30,974 bases of DNA from Candidatus Aenigmatarchaeota archaeon (GCA_016198605.1 JACQIG010000051.1:1-30974), one strand, 5' to 3'. Counted from the first letter of the stretch, positions 7,963-17,213 are shown. Notes: generated by a model from the letters alone, not told the origin. Program-made: numbers and translations.

Positions 7963-9271
7963 AGTAATCATAATGGGCGCGGCTGGAAGGGATTTCCATA
8001 ACTTCAACGTTGTTTTCAGGGACAATCCCCGTTACAACGTCGCCTGTTTTACTGCGGCGCAGATACCCGACATAGCCGGGCGAAACTACCCACACATGCT
8101 CGCAGGGAAGCTATATCCGAAGGGCATCCCCATATACCCCGAGGAGCGGCTGCCGGCAATGATAAAAAAATTCAATGCAAACATGGTGGTCCTCGCCTAT
8201 TCTGACCTCTCACACGAGGACGTAATGCACAAGGCAAGCATAGCGCTTTCCAGCGGCGCCGACTTTATGCTGCTCGGGCCTGGCAGCACAATGATCAAAT
8301 CAAAAAGGCCTGTGATATCCGTCTGTGCTGTGAGAACAGGTGCTGGGAAAAGCCAGACTACAAGAAAGATAGCATCCATGTTGAAATCAATGAGGAAGAG
8401 GGTGGTTATAGTGAGGCATCCAATGCCCTACGGCGACCTTTCCAGGGAGGTAGTCCAGAGGTTTGCAGCAATTGACGACCTTATGAAGTACAACTGCACA
8501 ATAGAGGAGCACGAGGAATACGAGCAGCATATAAACAACGGGTTTATTGTCTATGCGGGCGTTGATTATGAGAAGATATTGAGGGAGGCTGAAAAGGAAG
8601 CCGACATTGTGATATGGGACGGCGGCAACAACGATTTCCCGTTCTATAAAACAGACCTGCACATAGTCGTTGCAGACCCACACAGGCCTGGGAATGAAGT
8701 GTCCTATCATCCTGGTGAGACAAATGTCAGGATGGCTGATGTTGTCATAATAAACAAGATTGATACTGCGGAGAAAAAGAATGTGGAAATTGTAGAAAAT
8801 AACATCAAAAAACTAAATCCAAAAGCAGTAATCATCAAGGCAAAATCACCGCTCTCCATAGACAGCCCTGCAGTGATAAAAGGCAAGAGGGTGCTTGCCA
8901 TAGAGGACGGCCCCACGGTAACGCACGGCAACATGCCCATAGGAGCGGCAGGCTTCGCCGCAAAATCCTGCAATGCGAAGCTTATTGATCCACGGCCATA
9001 TGCCGTTGGCTCAATAATGGAAACTTATGCCAAATACCCCCACCTCGGCCCAATACTTCCCGCGATGGGCTACAGCAACCACCAGATAAAAGAGTTGGAA
9101 AATACAGTTAATTCGACACCCTGCGATGCTGTGATTGTCGGGACGCCTATTGACCTCAGGAAAATAATAAGGATAAAGAAGCCAAGCGTAAAGGTAACTT
9201 ATAGCCTTGAAGAAATAGGCAAGCCTGATTTGAAAGACATTATAACAAGATTCCTCAAGAAATCAAAATAG
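7940..9271 (+). CDS. Cyclic 2,3-diphosphoglycerate synthetase-like P-loop protein
   Basis: A protein of up to 443 residues resembling archaeal COG2403 proteins, which include cyclic 2,3-diphosphoglycerate synthetase of methanogens. Visible features are an N-terminal Rossmann-like region (IIMGAAGRDFHNF), a P-loop at about residues 134-138 (TGAGKSQTTR), a Walker-B-like IVIWDGGNND, and a GTPase-like NKID motif (VVIINKIDTAEKK). Whether the organism makes cyclic DPG is unknown; homologues occur widely in non-methanogens. Start choice: GTG at 7940 or TTG at 7949, both inside nnrD. The 3' end overlaps the convergent trkA-like gene by 9 bases. Confidence 0.75.
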   Translation: MVLLERVRVIIMGAAGRDFHNFNVVFRDNPRYNVACFTAAQIPDIAGRNYPHMLAGKLYPKGIPIYPEERLPAMIKKFNANMVVLAYSDLSHEDVMHKASIALSSGADFMLLGPGSTMIKSKRPVISVCAVRTGAGKSQTTRKIASMLKSMRKRVVIVRHPMPYGDLSREVVQRFAAIDDLMKYNCTIEEHEEYEQHINNGFIVYAGVDYEKILREAEKEADIVIWDGGNNDFPFYKTDLHIVVADPHRPGNEVSYHPGETNVRMADVVIINKIDTAEKKNVEIVENNIKKLNPKAVIIKAKSPLSIDSPAVIKGKRVLAIEDGPTVTHGNMPIGAAGFAAKSCNAKLIDPRPYAVGSIMETYAKYPHLGPILPAMGYSNHQIKELENTVNSTPCDAVIVGTPIDLRKIIRIKKPSVKVTYSLEEIGKPDLKDIITRFLKKSK

Positions 9272-9898
9272 TTTCTCCACGTCCTTCAGTTTTTCCCGAG
9301 GCACGCACATTATTAGCGTATCGTCCTCCTCCACTTTGGTGCCGCCCTTTGCGACCACCTTCCCGCCGCGGCAGACAGCCACTGGTATGATGTCCTTTGA
9401 CACCTTGCTGAATTTCTTCCCTATCGCAGCGGACCCCTTTCCAACAACCCTTTCTATTATATGGAATTTCCCGCCGCCTATATCCGCCAGCGTGTTCCTC
9501 TGGCACCTGTCAATCACGGCCTTGAAGGCTCCAACAACGGAATCCGTTATGTTAATCACAGGGATGCCCAGCGATTCAAAATCTTTGGCGTCCCTAGGAT
9601 CAGCTATCCTTGAGACAACCCTTTTCGTCCCAAGCTCCCTTGCAGCCTCGGCCACGCCAAGGTTGGCGGCATCGCTGTCCGTCATGCACACAAGTATATC
9701 GCAGTTCTCCGCCCCGGCGTCCTTCAGTATCTTCCTGTCGCGCGCGTCGCCGTTAAGCACAAGGGCGTTTATGCTGGAGCCGATGTTCTCCGCGCGCGCC
9801 TCATCCTTTTCTATCACTACCACGTTATTCTTTTCCCTGACAAGGGACTCTGCCAGCCTCTCGCTATACTTGCCGCCCCCCGCTATTATGATGCGCAT
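9263..9898 (-). CDS. TrkA-type potassium transport regulatory protein
   Basis: A 211-residue TrkA/KtrA-like protein. The N-terminal RCK (TrkA-N) domain has a Rossmann glycine motif (IIAGGGKYSERLAE), an acidic end of strand two (VVVIEKDEARAENI) and VLNGDARD, all typical for NAD(H) or nucleotide binding. A TrkA-C domain follows at about residues 125-211 (ending near DDTLIMCVPREKL). Such proteins gate Trk/Ktr potassium channels in the cytosol. No transporter gene lies in the window. It ends convergently with the cyclic DPG synthetase-like gene. Confidence 0.87.
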   Translation of the reverse strand: MRIIIAGGGKYSERLAESLVREKNNVVVIEKDEARAENIGSSINALVLNGDARDRKILKDAGAENCDILVCMTDSDAANLGVAEAARELGTKRVVSRIADPRDAKDFESLGIPVINITDSVVGAFKAVIDRCQRNTLADIGGGKFHIIERVVGKGSAAIGKKFSKVSKDIIPVAVCRGGKVVAKGGTKVEEDDTLIMCVPREKLKDVEKLF

Positions 9899-9928
9899 GG
9901 AATATACTTCCCAACCTTATTGATATTA

Positions 9929-11098
9929 TTATCTCCACACCCACACATCCAGGATTGCTATGTCAGGCACATAAATCCCGTCGACGGATTCGTTAATGTA
10001 TGCGTATCTCCTGGTGTTAGCCACGCCAACGCCTTTTGGCACCGGCGGTCCGCATTCCAGCAGCCTCCCCCCCTGGTTGCCCATGTCCCTCTGTATGTCA
10101 ATGCCCTCCCTCACAAAGCCGTATATTCTGAAATCGTCTATCACGCCCTTGGATGGCTCCACGCCGTTCTTTGAGCCTACGTAAACATAATCCTTTGGCT
10201 GTATTGGTCCCTGCTGGCTGTATTGGTTGAGTATGTCCGGCCCTTTCAAGAGGCCGTCTATGTAGATGTTATAGGCGTTGATCAGCGGCTCAAAAACGAA
10301 CGCTATGTGGTGGTCCTTGTCTGCCTGGAAAACGAAATCAGTGAATACCGAGGTGCCGTTAAGGGTGAAGTTGAGCTTGGCGTTGCGGCCTATCACCACA
10401 TCGTCCCGTATGTAGGTTATTGTAACAGCCGGGTGGTCCGTCGGGGCTCCGCTGCCCAGCACGGGCATATAAAAAAGCGTATATTCATCGTCCGGCATGC
10501 TCGCCGAATCCACATCGAACCTCACCCAGAACTGCACAGTGCCGCCCAGCAGCAGCCCGTCAAGGTTGCTCCCGGCCGGGTATTCAAGTATGTCCCCTAT
10601 ATCCGCGGCAACCATTCCCTGCGCGAATTTAGCTGGGGAAAAGGCAATCCCTACATCCGTGTTTGGCGTGACAATGCCTGCAGAACTGTTATGGCATGCC
10701 GTGCCCCCGTCAAACTTGCAGGAGATGTTGGGCCTGACAAAGCTGTGCCTGTCAGATTCAAGCCTCACCTTCTCCTGCCCTATATCAAGCATATTCTTCA
10801 GCCTGGGGTAATCTGCGCTGCAAAAAGCCTGCAGGTAGGCCATCCTCGTGGAGTTCACCTCAGGCCACCCTACCTCCAGGCCTGGCGAGAGAGGCACCTG
10901 CCCGATCCATTCGCCCTTGGAGCGCAGCAGCACCTCGGAGGCCAGGGCAGCCCTTGAATTGAGCGCCTGCTCGGCGGAGGAAGAGCTGAAAGCCGAGAAG
11001 CTGTCCCCCAGCAATAGCAGGACATAAAACACTATTGCGAAGAATAGCAGCATTGACACTATGAACTCAAAGGTCAGCTGGCCCTTTCGGTCGCCCAT
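9929..11098 (-). CDS. Pilin-like secreted protein with LamG domain
   Basis: A 389-residue protein when started at the ATG at 11098 (MGDRKGQLTFEF). The N-terminus is a textbook class III (type IV pilin) signal: basic residues, Gly6, then Gln, with Glu at +5 after the predicted cut, followed by about 20 hydrophobic residues. Residues from roughly 170 to 335 look like a concanavalin A/LamG jellyroll (VQFWVRFDV, HIAFVFEPL, YNIYIDG, VYVGS, GVIDDFRIYG). Such domains bind sugars or proteins at the surface. It probably stands on a pilus-like structure or in the membrane. A start at 11122 is possible but would push the signal inward. Divergent from the lipoprotein genes with 48 bases between starts. 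Confidence 0.78.
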   Translation of the reverse strand: MGDRKGQLTFEFIVSMLLFFAIVFYVLLLLGDSFSAFSSSSAEQALNSRAALASEVLLRSKGEWIGQVPLSPGLEVGWPEVNSTRMAYLQAFCSADYPRLKNMLDIGQEKVRLESDRHSFVRPNISCKFDGGTACHNSSAGIVTPNTDVGIAFSPAKFAQGMVAADIGDILEYPAGSNLDGLLLGGTVQFWVRFDVDSASMPDDEYTLFYMPVLGSGAPTDHPAVTITYIRDDVVIGRNAKLNFTLNGTSVFTDFVFQADKDHHIAFVFEPLINAYNIYIDGLLKGPDILNQYSQQGPIQPKDYVYVGSKNGVEPSKGVIDDFRIYGFVREGIDIQRDMGNQGGRLLECGPPVPKGVGVANTRRYAYINESVDGIYVPDIAILDVWVWR

Positions 11099-11146
11099 AT
11101 TAATATATCTCTTTTTACCCAATTATAATAAGCGTGAAGTGGTTCC

Positions 11147-12043
11147 ATGGCAAAAATGCTGTTCGTGTTCTTGCTCGCCTCTGTGGTGATAGTCTCAGGG
11201 TGTACGCTGCCCGGCCAACAGGTCCTGTATGAAAACGATATAGTGATAATCCGCGACCTGCAGGCAGTCCCAAGCACCATAACCCCGCAGCAGAGCGTAA
11301 GGGTAATAGCCACGGTGCAGAACAAGGGCAACAAGCCAATAGACAACGTGTTTGTTGACTTGTTTGACCATTGCGAGGGCCTGTTCCCTAAAAACCAGAT
11401 AAGCAACGTCAACTGTGGCGGCGGGGATGCGGTGACTGGAACTCAATGTTCCATCAAGCTTGAGGCGCAGGAAACCAAGCAGGTATCATGGCAGTTGAAG
11501 CCGAAGGAGGACATCAAGCTGAAGACCATCTGCCCGCAGGACGGCATGAAGGTGTCGGTCAAATACCCCGAAACCACGACAAGCATAACAACAGTATCGT
11601 TTATCAGCCGGGCGGAGCAGGACAGGCAGCTGCAGGCTGGCACTCTGGCGCCGGTGGATTCGTATATAGCTGCAGGAGAGGGGCCCATAAAGCCCTTCCT
11701 TTCGGTTGAGGACAGCCAGCCAATACCAACTGATTCAGGTTCCACCCCGGTCTCTTTGCAGGTGAAGAACCTTGGCGGCGGTTTCCTGGCAGACAACACG
11801 GAAATTGTAATAGAAAAGATTGATTTTGGGGACCTTCAAATTGACGGTTCAGTTCAATGCCACGAGGTCATGAAAGGCGCTGACAAGCTGGTGCCGCTCA
11901 TACAAAAGGAATCGTCCAAATTCTTCTGCAGCATAATACCGCCGCAGACAGAGACGCAGACAACCAGGACGATTACGACCGAAATATCATACATATACGA
12001 ATTCCGCAGCTCCGTGAAGGTCACTGTGGAGCCGAAGTTCTGA
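11147..12043 (+). CDS. Lipoprotein, tandem paralogue 1
   Basis: A 298-residue secreted protein with a hydrophobic signal and a lipobox VSGC ending at Cys19, predicting a lipid-anchored cell-surface protein. The body looks like two Ig-like (CARDB/NEW1-type) domains. The first is recognised by 'QSVRVIATVQNKGNKPIDNV', the second by 'PVSLQVKNLGGGFLADN'. The downstream genes at 12079 and 13079 share the same architecture, and the three follow one another on the same strand. Function is unknown; opposite orientation to a pilin-like LamG protein suggests a common surface structure. Confidence 0.8.
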   Translation: MAKMLFVFLLASVVIVSGCTLPGQQVLYENDIVIIRDLQAVPSTITPQQSVRVIATVQNKGNKPIDNVFVDLFDHCEGLFPKNQISNVNCGGGDAVTGTQCSIKLEAQETKQVSWQLKPKEDIKLKTICPQDGMKVSVKYPETTTSITTVSFISRAEQDRQLQAGTLAPVDSYIAAGEGPIKPFLSVEDSQPIPTDSGSTPVSLQVKNLGGGFLADNTEIVIEKIDFGDLQIDGSVQCHEVMKGADKLVPLIQKESSKFFCSIIPPQTETQTTRTITTEISYIYEFRSSVKVTVEPKF

Positions 12044-12078
12044 AGACTTATAAATGACTCCCCACAATATTAAATAAG

Positions 12079-13053
12079 ATGTTTATGTCTCCCGCGTCCC
12101 TGAAGGGGCAGAGTAACCGCCGGCTTTATCCGCTTGGTTCAAGCCGGAAGGGGCTGGCGATTCTACTCATGCTCGTTTCAGTGGTCATTGTTTCTGGCTG
12201 CACAAGCGGCGGGCCTTCCACAGGCCCCGGTGTGCAGATATTGCAGTGGGAGCCTGACCTTGCGCAGGTTGATTCCGGCGAGCATGTCAAGCTCATATTT
12301 GAAGTGCAGAACCAGGGTACAGAGGAGGCGCTGAACGTCTTTTCCAGGCTTTCAGGCATAGACCCCAATGACTGGGCACCCATATCCCCCAGCACTGACA
12401 TACTTCTGAACGACCTGCTCCCGTTTGACCAGAGGACTGGCACACCCGGGGCTACCGAAACGGACATATACGACCTGCTCGCCCCTGAACTGCCAGAAGG
12501 CATAAGGCAGACATACAGCCCAACGCTGAGCATATATTACACATACAGGACAACCGCATCCAAACAGATAACCATAGTCAATGAGGATGAGTTAAGCGTG
12601 CTGGCGCAGCAGGGCAAATCCCTCCCAACCCAGCCTTCCCAGTCTTCCTCGGGCCCGATGACAATACAGATAAACACGCCCGGGCCTGTCAGGGCCGTGA
12701 CCACAGGCTTTACAGGGTTCAAGACATTCCCCATACAGTTTGACATAAGGAACATCGGCGGCGGCTACCTGACAACGATAGACGACCACACTTTTGACAA
12801 CAAGGTCCTGATGTCCGTGGACCTGCCAGCAGGGCTTGATTTCACCACCCCGGACTGCGAGGCCCTCAGGAGCGGCGATTTCGTTGACATAATAAACGGC
12901 ATAGAAAGGAAGATAACGTGCGAGATACAGATAACCGCGCCGCCGGCAATATCAGAGCAGAAGAACATAATAACCTTCCTGGATTACGACTACAGGATTG
13001 ACAGGACGACCCAGGTGGAAGTGCATGGCACAGGAACCATAAGGGGCTTTTAA
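12079..13053 (+). CDS. Lipoprotein, tandem paralogue 2
   Basis: A 324-residue paralogue of its two neighbours. The N-terminal region is longer (about 22 residues with several Arg/Lys) before the hydrophobic segment and lipobox IVSGC. The first domain contains GEHVKLIFEVQNQGTEEALNV and the second FPIQFDIRNIGGGYL, the same signatures as the other two copies. A box CTTATAAATG (about 12048-12057) lies about 27 bases before the ATG and supports this start. A later in-frame ATG (12085) is also possible. Likely lipid-anchored at the outer face of the membrane; no enzymatic motif is visible. Confidence 0.8.
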   Translation: MFMSPASLKGQSNRRLYPLGSSRKGLAILLMLVSVVIVSGCTSGGPSTGPGVQILQWEPDLAQVDSGEHVKLIFEVQNQGTEEALNVFSRLSGIDPNDWAPISPSTDILLNDLLPFDQRTGTPGATETDIYDLLAPELPEGIRQTYSPTLSIYYTYRTTASKQITIVNEDELSVLAQQGKSLPTQPSQSSSGPMTIQINTPGPVRAVTTGFTGFKTFPIQFDIRNIGGGYLTTIDDHTFDNKVLMSVDLPAGLDFTTPDCEALRSGDFVDIINGIERKITCEIQITAPPAISEQKNIITFLDYDYRIDRTTQVEVHGTGTIRGF

Positions 13054-13078
13054 TTCTCCTCGAGGCAAAGAATACTCC

Positions 13079-13948
13079 ATGGACACCATGCCTGGAATAA
13101 TATTGGCAATGTTACTCGTCCTGCTCATTTCAGGCTGCACATCCGCCTCACCAGGGGGCGGGCTCGCCATCAAATACTTCGCCCCCGACCTGCCGCAGGC
13201 GCTGCCGGGGGAGAGAATAAGGCTGCAGGCGGAGATTGAAAACACGGGCTCCTCTGAGGCAACAGCTGCCACTGCAAGGATCCTTGGCCTCGAAAGCTGG
13301 CTCGGTCAATCCCTCACCCCTGACTGCGAGGCAGGGTTCTCCCTCCTGCCTGCAAGGCTGGGCATCAGCGGCAGCACAAATGTCTGTTCATGGGAATTCA
13401 CGGCTCCGGATGTGCCCGACAGGATTAACGTCAACTTCAAGCCCGCCTTAAGGGTTGAATACGTTTATTCATCAGACTTGGTAAAGGCGGTGACAATACT
13501 GCCACGGGAACAGCTGGTCCTCCTGCGTGACCAGCCATTGCCCTCGGAGACAACAAGCGTTTCTTCGTCCCCCGTGGCCTTTTCCGCAGAAGTGCAGACG
13601 CCTGTGAGGCTGGCGGGTTCTGAGGTTTCATTCCCGCTGAAGATAACTGTCAATAACGTGGGCGGTGGGGCGGTATGCATAGACGACTGCTCCGAAGCCA
13701 ACAACATAGATTCCATATACCTGGCGATAGACGCAAAAGGCATGTCAACCGACTGCCCAAACCCCATAAGGCTCACACTTTACAGGGGCTCCACCAACAC
13801 CATCCAGTGCAACATGATGGCCTCTGGCCTTAACCCCAACGCCATTACGCAGAAGGCGATAAAGATAAGGTCTGATAGGGAATCCGGGACAGCCTACAGG
13901 TATTTCACGGATGCAGAAACCCAGGTCACTGTGACAGGGAGGCCCTGA
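13079..13948 (+). CDS. Lipoprotein, tandem paralogue 3
   Basis: A 289-residue paralogue: short signal with lipobox LISGC, then a domain with GERIRLQAEIENTGSSEA and a second with FPLKITVNNVGGGAV. Between and after these lie Cys pairs (for example CIDDC) that are not conserved in the other two copies and may form disulfides. The 3' end overlaps the convergent EndoQ gene by 23 bases, so the two transcripts may interfere. Role unknown; probably part of the same surface assembly as paralogues 1 and 2. Confidence 0.8.
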   Translation: MDTMPGIILAMLLVLLISGCTSASPGGGLAIKYFAPDLPQALPGERIRLQAEIENTGSSEATAATARILGLESWLGQSLTPDCEAGFSLLPARLGISGSTNVCSWEFTAPDVPDRINVNFKPALRVEYVYSSDLVKAVTILPREQLVLLRDQPLPSETTSVSSSPVAFSAEVQTPVRLAGSEVSFPLKITVNNVGGGAVCIDDCSEANNIDSIYLAIDAKGMSTDCPNPIRLTLYRGSTNTIQCNMMASGLNPNAITQKAIKIRSDRESGTAYRYFTDAETQVTVTGRP

Positions 13949-15218
13949 AATCCAGCAGGTTTTTCTGCCCGCCTGGGTTTGGCTCAAATTTCTTATAATC
14001 CCTCTGCCGGCCCTCATGGAAAACAGGATACCCATATTCCCCATCGAAACCAGGCTGCATCTTTATCCTCCCCTCCCTGGCATCCGTTATCGCCTTTGCA
14101 ATTTTATCTTCAACCACAGCCGCCAAATCATTGGTCCCTGCGGTGAGCAGCACTTCAAATTCGCTGCCGAAAGCCCTGATGAGCGCATTGTATTTCCCCC
14201 ACACGGTTTTTGAAATCACAGGCGATTCCATAATGCCCGCTATTATTTCCGAGAGGGGCATCAGCGATTTGAACGGTATGGCGCCTTTTGGCACGTACCC
14301 TGGAGGCCTGTCTGCCAGCTCCCCGACGCGGTGCAGAACGCCCAGGGTCAGGGGCCTCCTGCATTTAGGGCATATTTTCCCGCTCTTTACTGCCTCCCGG
14401 GGTTCCATGACAACGCCGCAGTTCCTGTGGCCGTCCAGGTGGTATTTCCCGTATTCCGGGTTTACTTCTATCGTGAAAAGGAATTTCCCCCCATCCCTTG
14501 ATTTCATTATCCCAATGAATTCACCATAGGTCATGTCCTTCATCTCAAAGACATTGGCCTCCCGCCCCATCCTCCACGGCCAGTAGCTGTGGCAGTCAGA
14601 GTTGGAAACCAGTGCCATGCCATCAAGCTGCGAGAGCCTCCAGTTCATCGCCGGGTCGCTGCTAAGGCCAGTCTCCAGGGCGAAGATGTGCCTTGCCTGG
14701 TCCTGGTAACATTCCTTGACCGAATCAAAGCCGGACTTGCTCCCGAACAGGCTGAACCAAGGGGTCCACGCATGGGCCGGTATAACCTCATTGCGCTTGT
14801 CCGCAGACTTTACAATCTCAACAAGCTCCGGGCAGGGGATGCCGAATATCGGCCTGCCGTCTGATTTCAGGTTGGCCCCCCTCCTCACAAGCACGTCGTT
14901 TATGCGCTCCACCGATTCAAAATCCGGGCTCAGTATGAGGTTATGCACCCTCCTGACCTTCTTCCCTTCTGAATAGATGCTGGAAACTTCAGAACTCAAA
15001 ATGAAGGGGAAGCCATCTTTTGTCCGTAAAATGCCGGAACCATCTTCTGTTAATTTTTCTTTTAGCTCTTTAAGCCATAAGGGATGTGTAAAGTCCCCCG
15101 TTCCGAGAAGGTTCAATCCTTTTATCCTGGCATATTTACCAAGGTTTTCTATTGTAAGGTCCTTGCTGCACGCCCTGCTGAACCTGCTGTGTATGTGGAA
15201 GTCGTTTATGACTTGCAT
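13926..15218 (-). CDS. Endonuclease Q-like PHP-domain DNA repair nuclease
   Basis: A 430-residue protein with the size and layout of EndoQ, which nicks DNA 5' of deaminated bases (uracil, hypoxanthine, xanthine). The PHP domain begins at once with DFHIHSRFS (His8, His10) and GTGDFTHPLW, and includes SNSDCHSYWPWRMGREAN near residue 205. A zinc-binding stretch follows (DGHRNC, then CPKCRRPLTLGV at about 283-294), then a helical C-terminus. Family identity is by these signatures; the activity is inferred. It lies 35 bases downstream of the DUF1512 gene on the same strand and may be in one transcript. It overlaps the third lipoprotein gene at the 3' end. Confidence 0.82.
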   Translation of the reverse strand: MQVINDFHIHSRFSRACSKDLTIENLGKYARIKGLNLLGTGDFTHPLWLKELKEKLTEDGSGILRTKDGFPFILSSEVSSIYSEGKKVRRVHNLILSPDFESVERINDVLVRRGANLKSDGRPIFGIPCPELVEIVKSADKRNEVIPAHAWTPWFSLFGSKSGFDSVKECYQDQARHIFALETGLSSDPAMNWRLSQLDGMALVSNSDCHSYWPWRMGREANVFEMKDMTYGEFIGIMKSRDGGKFLFTIEVNPEYGKYHLDGHRNCGVVMEPREAVKSGKICPKCRRPLTLGVLHRVGELADRPPGYVPKGAIPFKSLMPLSEIIAGIMESPVISKTVWGKYNALIRAFGSEFEVLLTAGTNDLAAVVEDKIAKAITDAREGRIKMQPGFDGEYGYPVFHEGRQRDYKKFEPNPGGQKNLLDFRASLSQ

Positions 15219-15253
15219 AGAATTAGTTTGTGTTATGCTTTAAATCAGGCCCC

Positions 15254-16468
15254 CTAATTCTCTTCCATCTCAAGGTTGTCCATTAGGCCTTTCTTGCGCT
15301 TCTTCGCTTTCTTCATCTGCTGCAGCTTCCTCTCGTGCTTGTCCACCCACGCCCTGACATCGTTGGCGGCCCTGGCGGAATTGCCCACGCCAGAGGTGTT
15401 GCCCACGCCAAGTATTATTATGTTGTCGCCCTTCTTTGTCCTTGCCAGGCTCCTCTTTATTGATTCCTTGACCGCCGGTATTGCGTCCTTCACGGCCTTC
15501 CTCATCGGCATTATCGCCTCCTCCGGCGACATCTTGACAATTATAGAGTCAATCGGTATGTTCCTCTTGACTATCACGTCCTCTATGTAGCTCCTGTCAA
15601 CTCCGGGCCCTCCCATTGCCACGCCAACGCCTTCCGCCACAGAGCCCGTCTTCTCGCCCTCCAGCTTCGCTGCCGCGTCAATCGTAATTATCCTGACTAT
15701 CTTATGGTTCCCGGCAAGCTTCTCTATGGCCTTTCCGGGCCTCCCTATCCTGCCTCCCGGCCCTTTTGCCTTTACAAGGAAAACATTCCTCCCCTCCACC
15801 TTTACGCTGGCGGCTATTATGTCCTCCTCTATCTCCCTGGCAGTCTTCTTGCCCATCATGTCCGCAACAACCAGCGGCCCCAGGCCATCACCCACCGGCT
15901 CGCCCCTTGCAAGGGCCTTGGAGCCAACATAAAGCGATTTTGCTATCCTTTCAATGAGCGGCATCTGCATCTGCAGTATCATGGCTATCTGGTATGATTT
16001 GGTCTTCCTCACCAGTTCCACATAGTGCCTTATTATCTTTGACAATTCGTGCAGGGCTATGCCTCCCGCAAGGCCCATCTCCAGGTTGGCCCTCTTTTCC
16101 TTGTCAAGCTTTGGCGCCACCTGGCCGGCGAAATAGCTGAACCTCTCCTTCTCATTCTGGATGACATGGTCAAACTTCCTGACAATGCCATACGGGTCCA
16201 GCGCCACCGGCGTTATCACGAAGAACTCAAAGAACCTGTTAACTGATTCCTTGAGTTCCTTTGTCGGCTTGCTGGTTATGGTCTTCGTTATGAACCTCTT
16301 GGTGCTGGCAGACATGTCTTCCATGTCCTTCGCCGTCTTTTCAAGCTTCCACATTATCTGTGTTACAAGGAGCCTTGGGTAGAAGAAAAAGAACACTATG
16401 AGAAGCACAAAATATAGTATGGAAATTAGCGACTGGTCACCGCCAAACTGCATCAAGAAAGTTTCCAT
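15254..16468 (-). CDS. DUF1512-family membrane-anchored protein
   Basis: A 404-residue protein I assign to the archaeal DUF1512 family from its overall pattern. One N-terminal transmembrane helix (about residues 14-38, with YFVLLIVFFFFYP) anchors a long soluble part. The soluble part has glycine-rich segments such as VKAKGPGGRIGRPGKAIEKL and GVGVAMGGPGVDRSYIED, and a nucleotide-like IIILGVGNTSGVGNS near residue 355. The C-terminus is very basic (KKAKKRKKG). No function is established to my knowledge. It precedes EndoQ on the same strand. Confidence 0.7.
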   Translation of the reverse strand: METFLMQFGGDQSLISILYFVLLIVFFFFYPRLLVTQIMWKLEKTAKDMEDMSASTKRFITKTITSKPTKELKESVNRFFEFFVITPVALDPYGIVRKFDHVIQNEKERFSYFAGQVAPKLDKEKRANLEMGLAGGIALHELSKIIRHYVELVRKTKSYQIAMILQMQMPLIERIAKSLYVGSKALARGEPVGDGLGPLVVADMMGKKTAREIEEDIIAASVKVEGRNVFLVKAKGPGGRIGRPGKAIEKLAGNHKIVRIITIDAAAKLEGEKTGSVAEGVGVAMGGPGVDRSYIEDVIVKRNIPIDSIIVKMSPEEAIMPMRKAVKDAIPAVKESIKRSLARTKKGDNIIILGVGNTSGVGNSARAANDVRAWVDKHERKLQQMKKAKKRKKGLMDNLEMEEN

Positions 16469-16523
16469 AACAATTGTCCAGTACGAGGGCTTTTAATTAA
16501 GTGGCTGCAGAATATATAAATGT

Positions 16524-17072
16524 ATGCTTGACTGGAGGGTGCTTGCTGCGTCATTCGTGGCACTGATAGTGATAGTAATAGCCATATCAGGGAACATAAG
16601 GATACCCGAAGGCCTGTCGGGCATAATTGACCCGCTGAACGTCATAGGCAGGCTGCCAGGTGGGGGTTCCGGCGGGGAGGAGATAGCGATAACATTCTGG
16701 CCGGAAGGCAACCACTCACTTAAAAGCAAGGAAGCGGTCACTGTCTATTCCGGTGGAGCCGTTATATACGGCTTCAATGGAGAAATCACATTGGACGCGC
16801 CAGGCGCGGCGGAGCTGAGACAGGCAACGGTTCTCCTCAAGGAGGACGGTTCGCCCCTGCATGCGGCGTTCGCAACAAATACCGTTATAGACGGTCTCAT
16901 GTTAGGCAAGACGGGCCTGGCGGGCAAGATTTCCATGGCAAGCGGCAACTGGAATTACACCTCAGAAAACGGCAGCGTGACATTCTCCTCCTTCTCAGGG
17001 CAGGCGCTCATATCCCCTTCCAGCGGGATAATAACACTGAACGGCAATGTCACCGGCCTCGATAAAAAATAG
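16524..17072 (+). CDS. Membrane-anchored secreted protein of unknown function
   Basis: A 182-residue protein. Residues 5-25 are strongly hydrophobic (LAASFVALIVIVIAISGN), fitting a signal anchor or uncleaved signal. The remainder is rich in Gly, Ser, Thr and alternating hydrophobic residues, with repeating short strands (VTVYSGGAVIYGFNGEI, GSVTFSSFSGQALI), consistent with a small beta-sheet domain outside the cell. Several NxS/T sequons (NHS, NYT, NGS, NVT) could receive N-glycans. I do not recognise a family. It is divergent from the DUF1512 gene. Confidence 0.6.
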   Translation: MLDWRVLAASFVALIVIVIAISGNIRIPEGLSGIIDPLNVIGRLPGGGSGGEEIAITFWPEGNHSLKSKEAVTVYSGGAVIYGFNGEITLDAPGAAELRQATVLLKEDGSPLHAAFATNTVIDGLMLGKTGLAGKISMASGNWNYTSENGSVTFSSFSGQALISPSSGIITLNGNVTGLDKK

Positions 17073-17213
17073 GCGCATATTTTAAGGCTCACACATTCAT
17101 ACTTATGCATATCATGCACATTATATGATGTCGGTTTTTATCATAGGCAATGGTGCGTCCGGATCACTAGAGTTCATGTATCAGGCTTTTTATTGATTAA
17201 GGCTTAAATCCCA

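Noticed and set aside
10223..10957. Plus-strand open frame of 244 codons opposite the LamG gene
   Set aside because: No domain or signal; the minus-strand frame has a clear class III signal peptide and a LamG pattern.
17073..17213. A C/D box or other small RNA upstream of tRNA-Asn
   Set aside because: An ATGATG resembles a C box but no matching D box or terminal stem was found.
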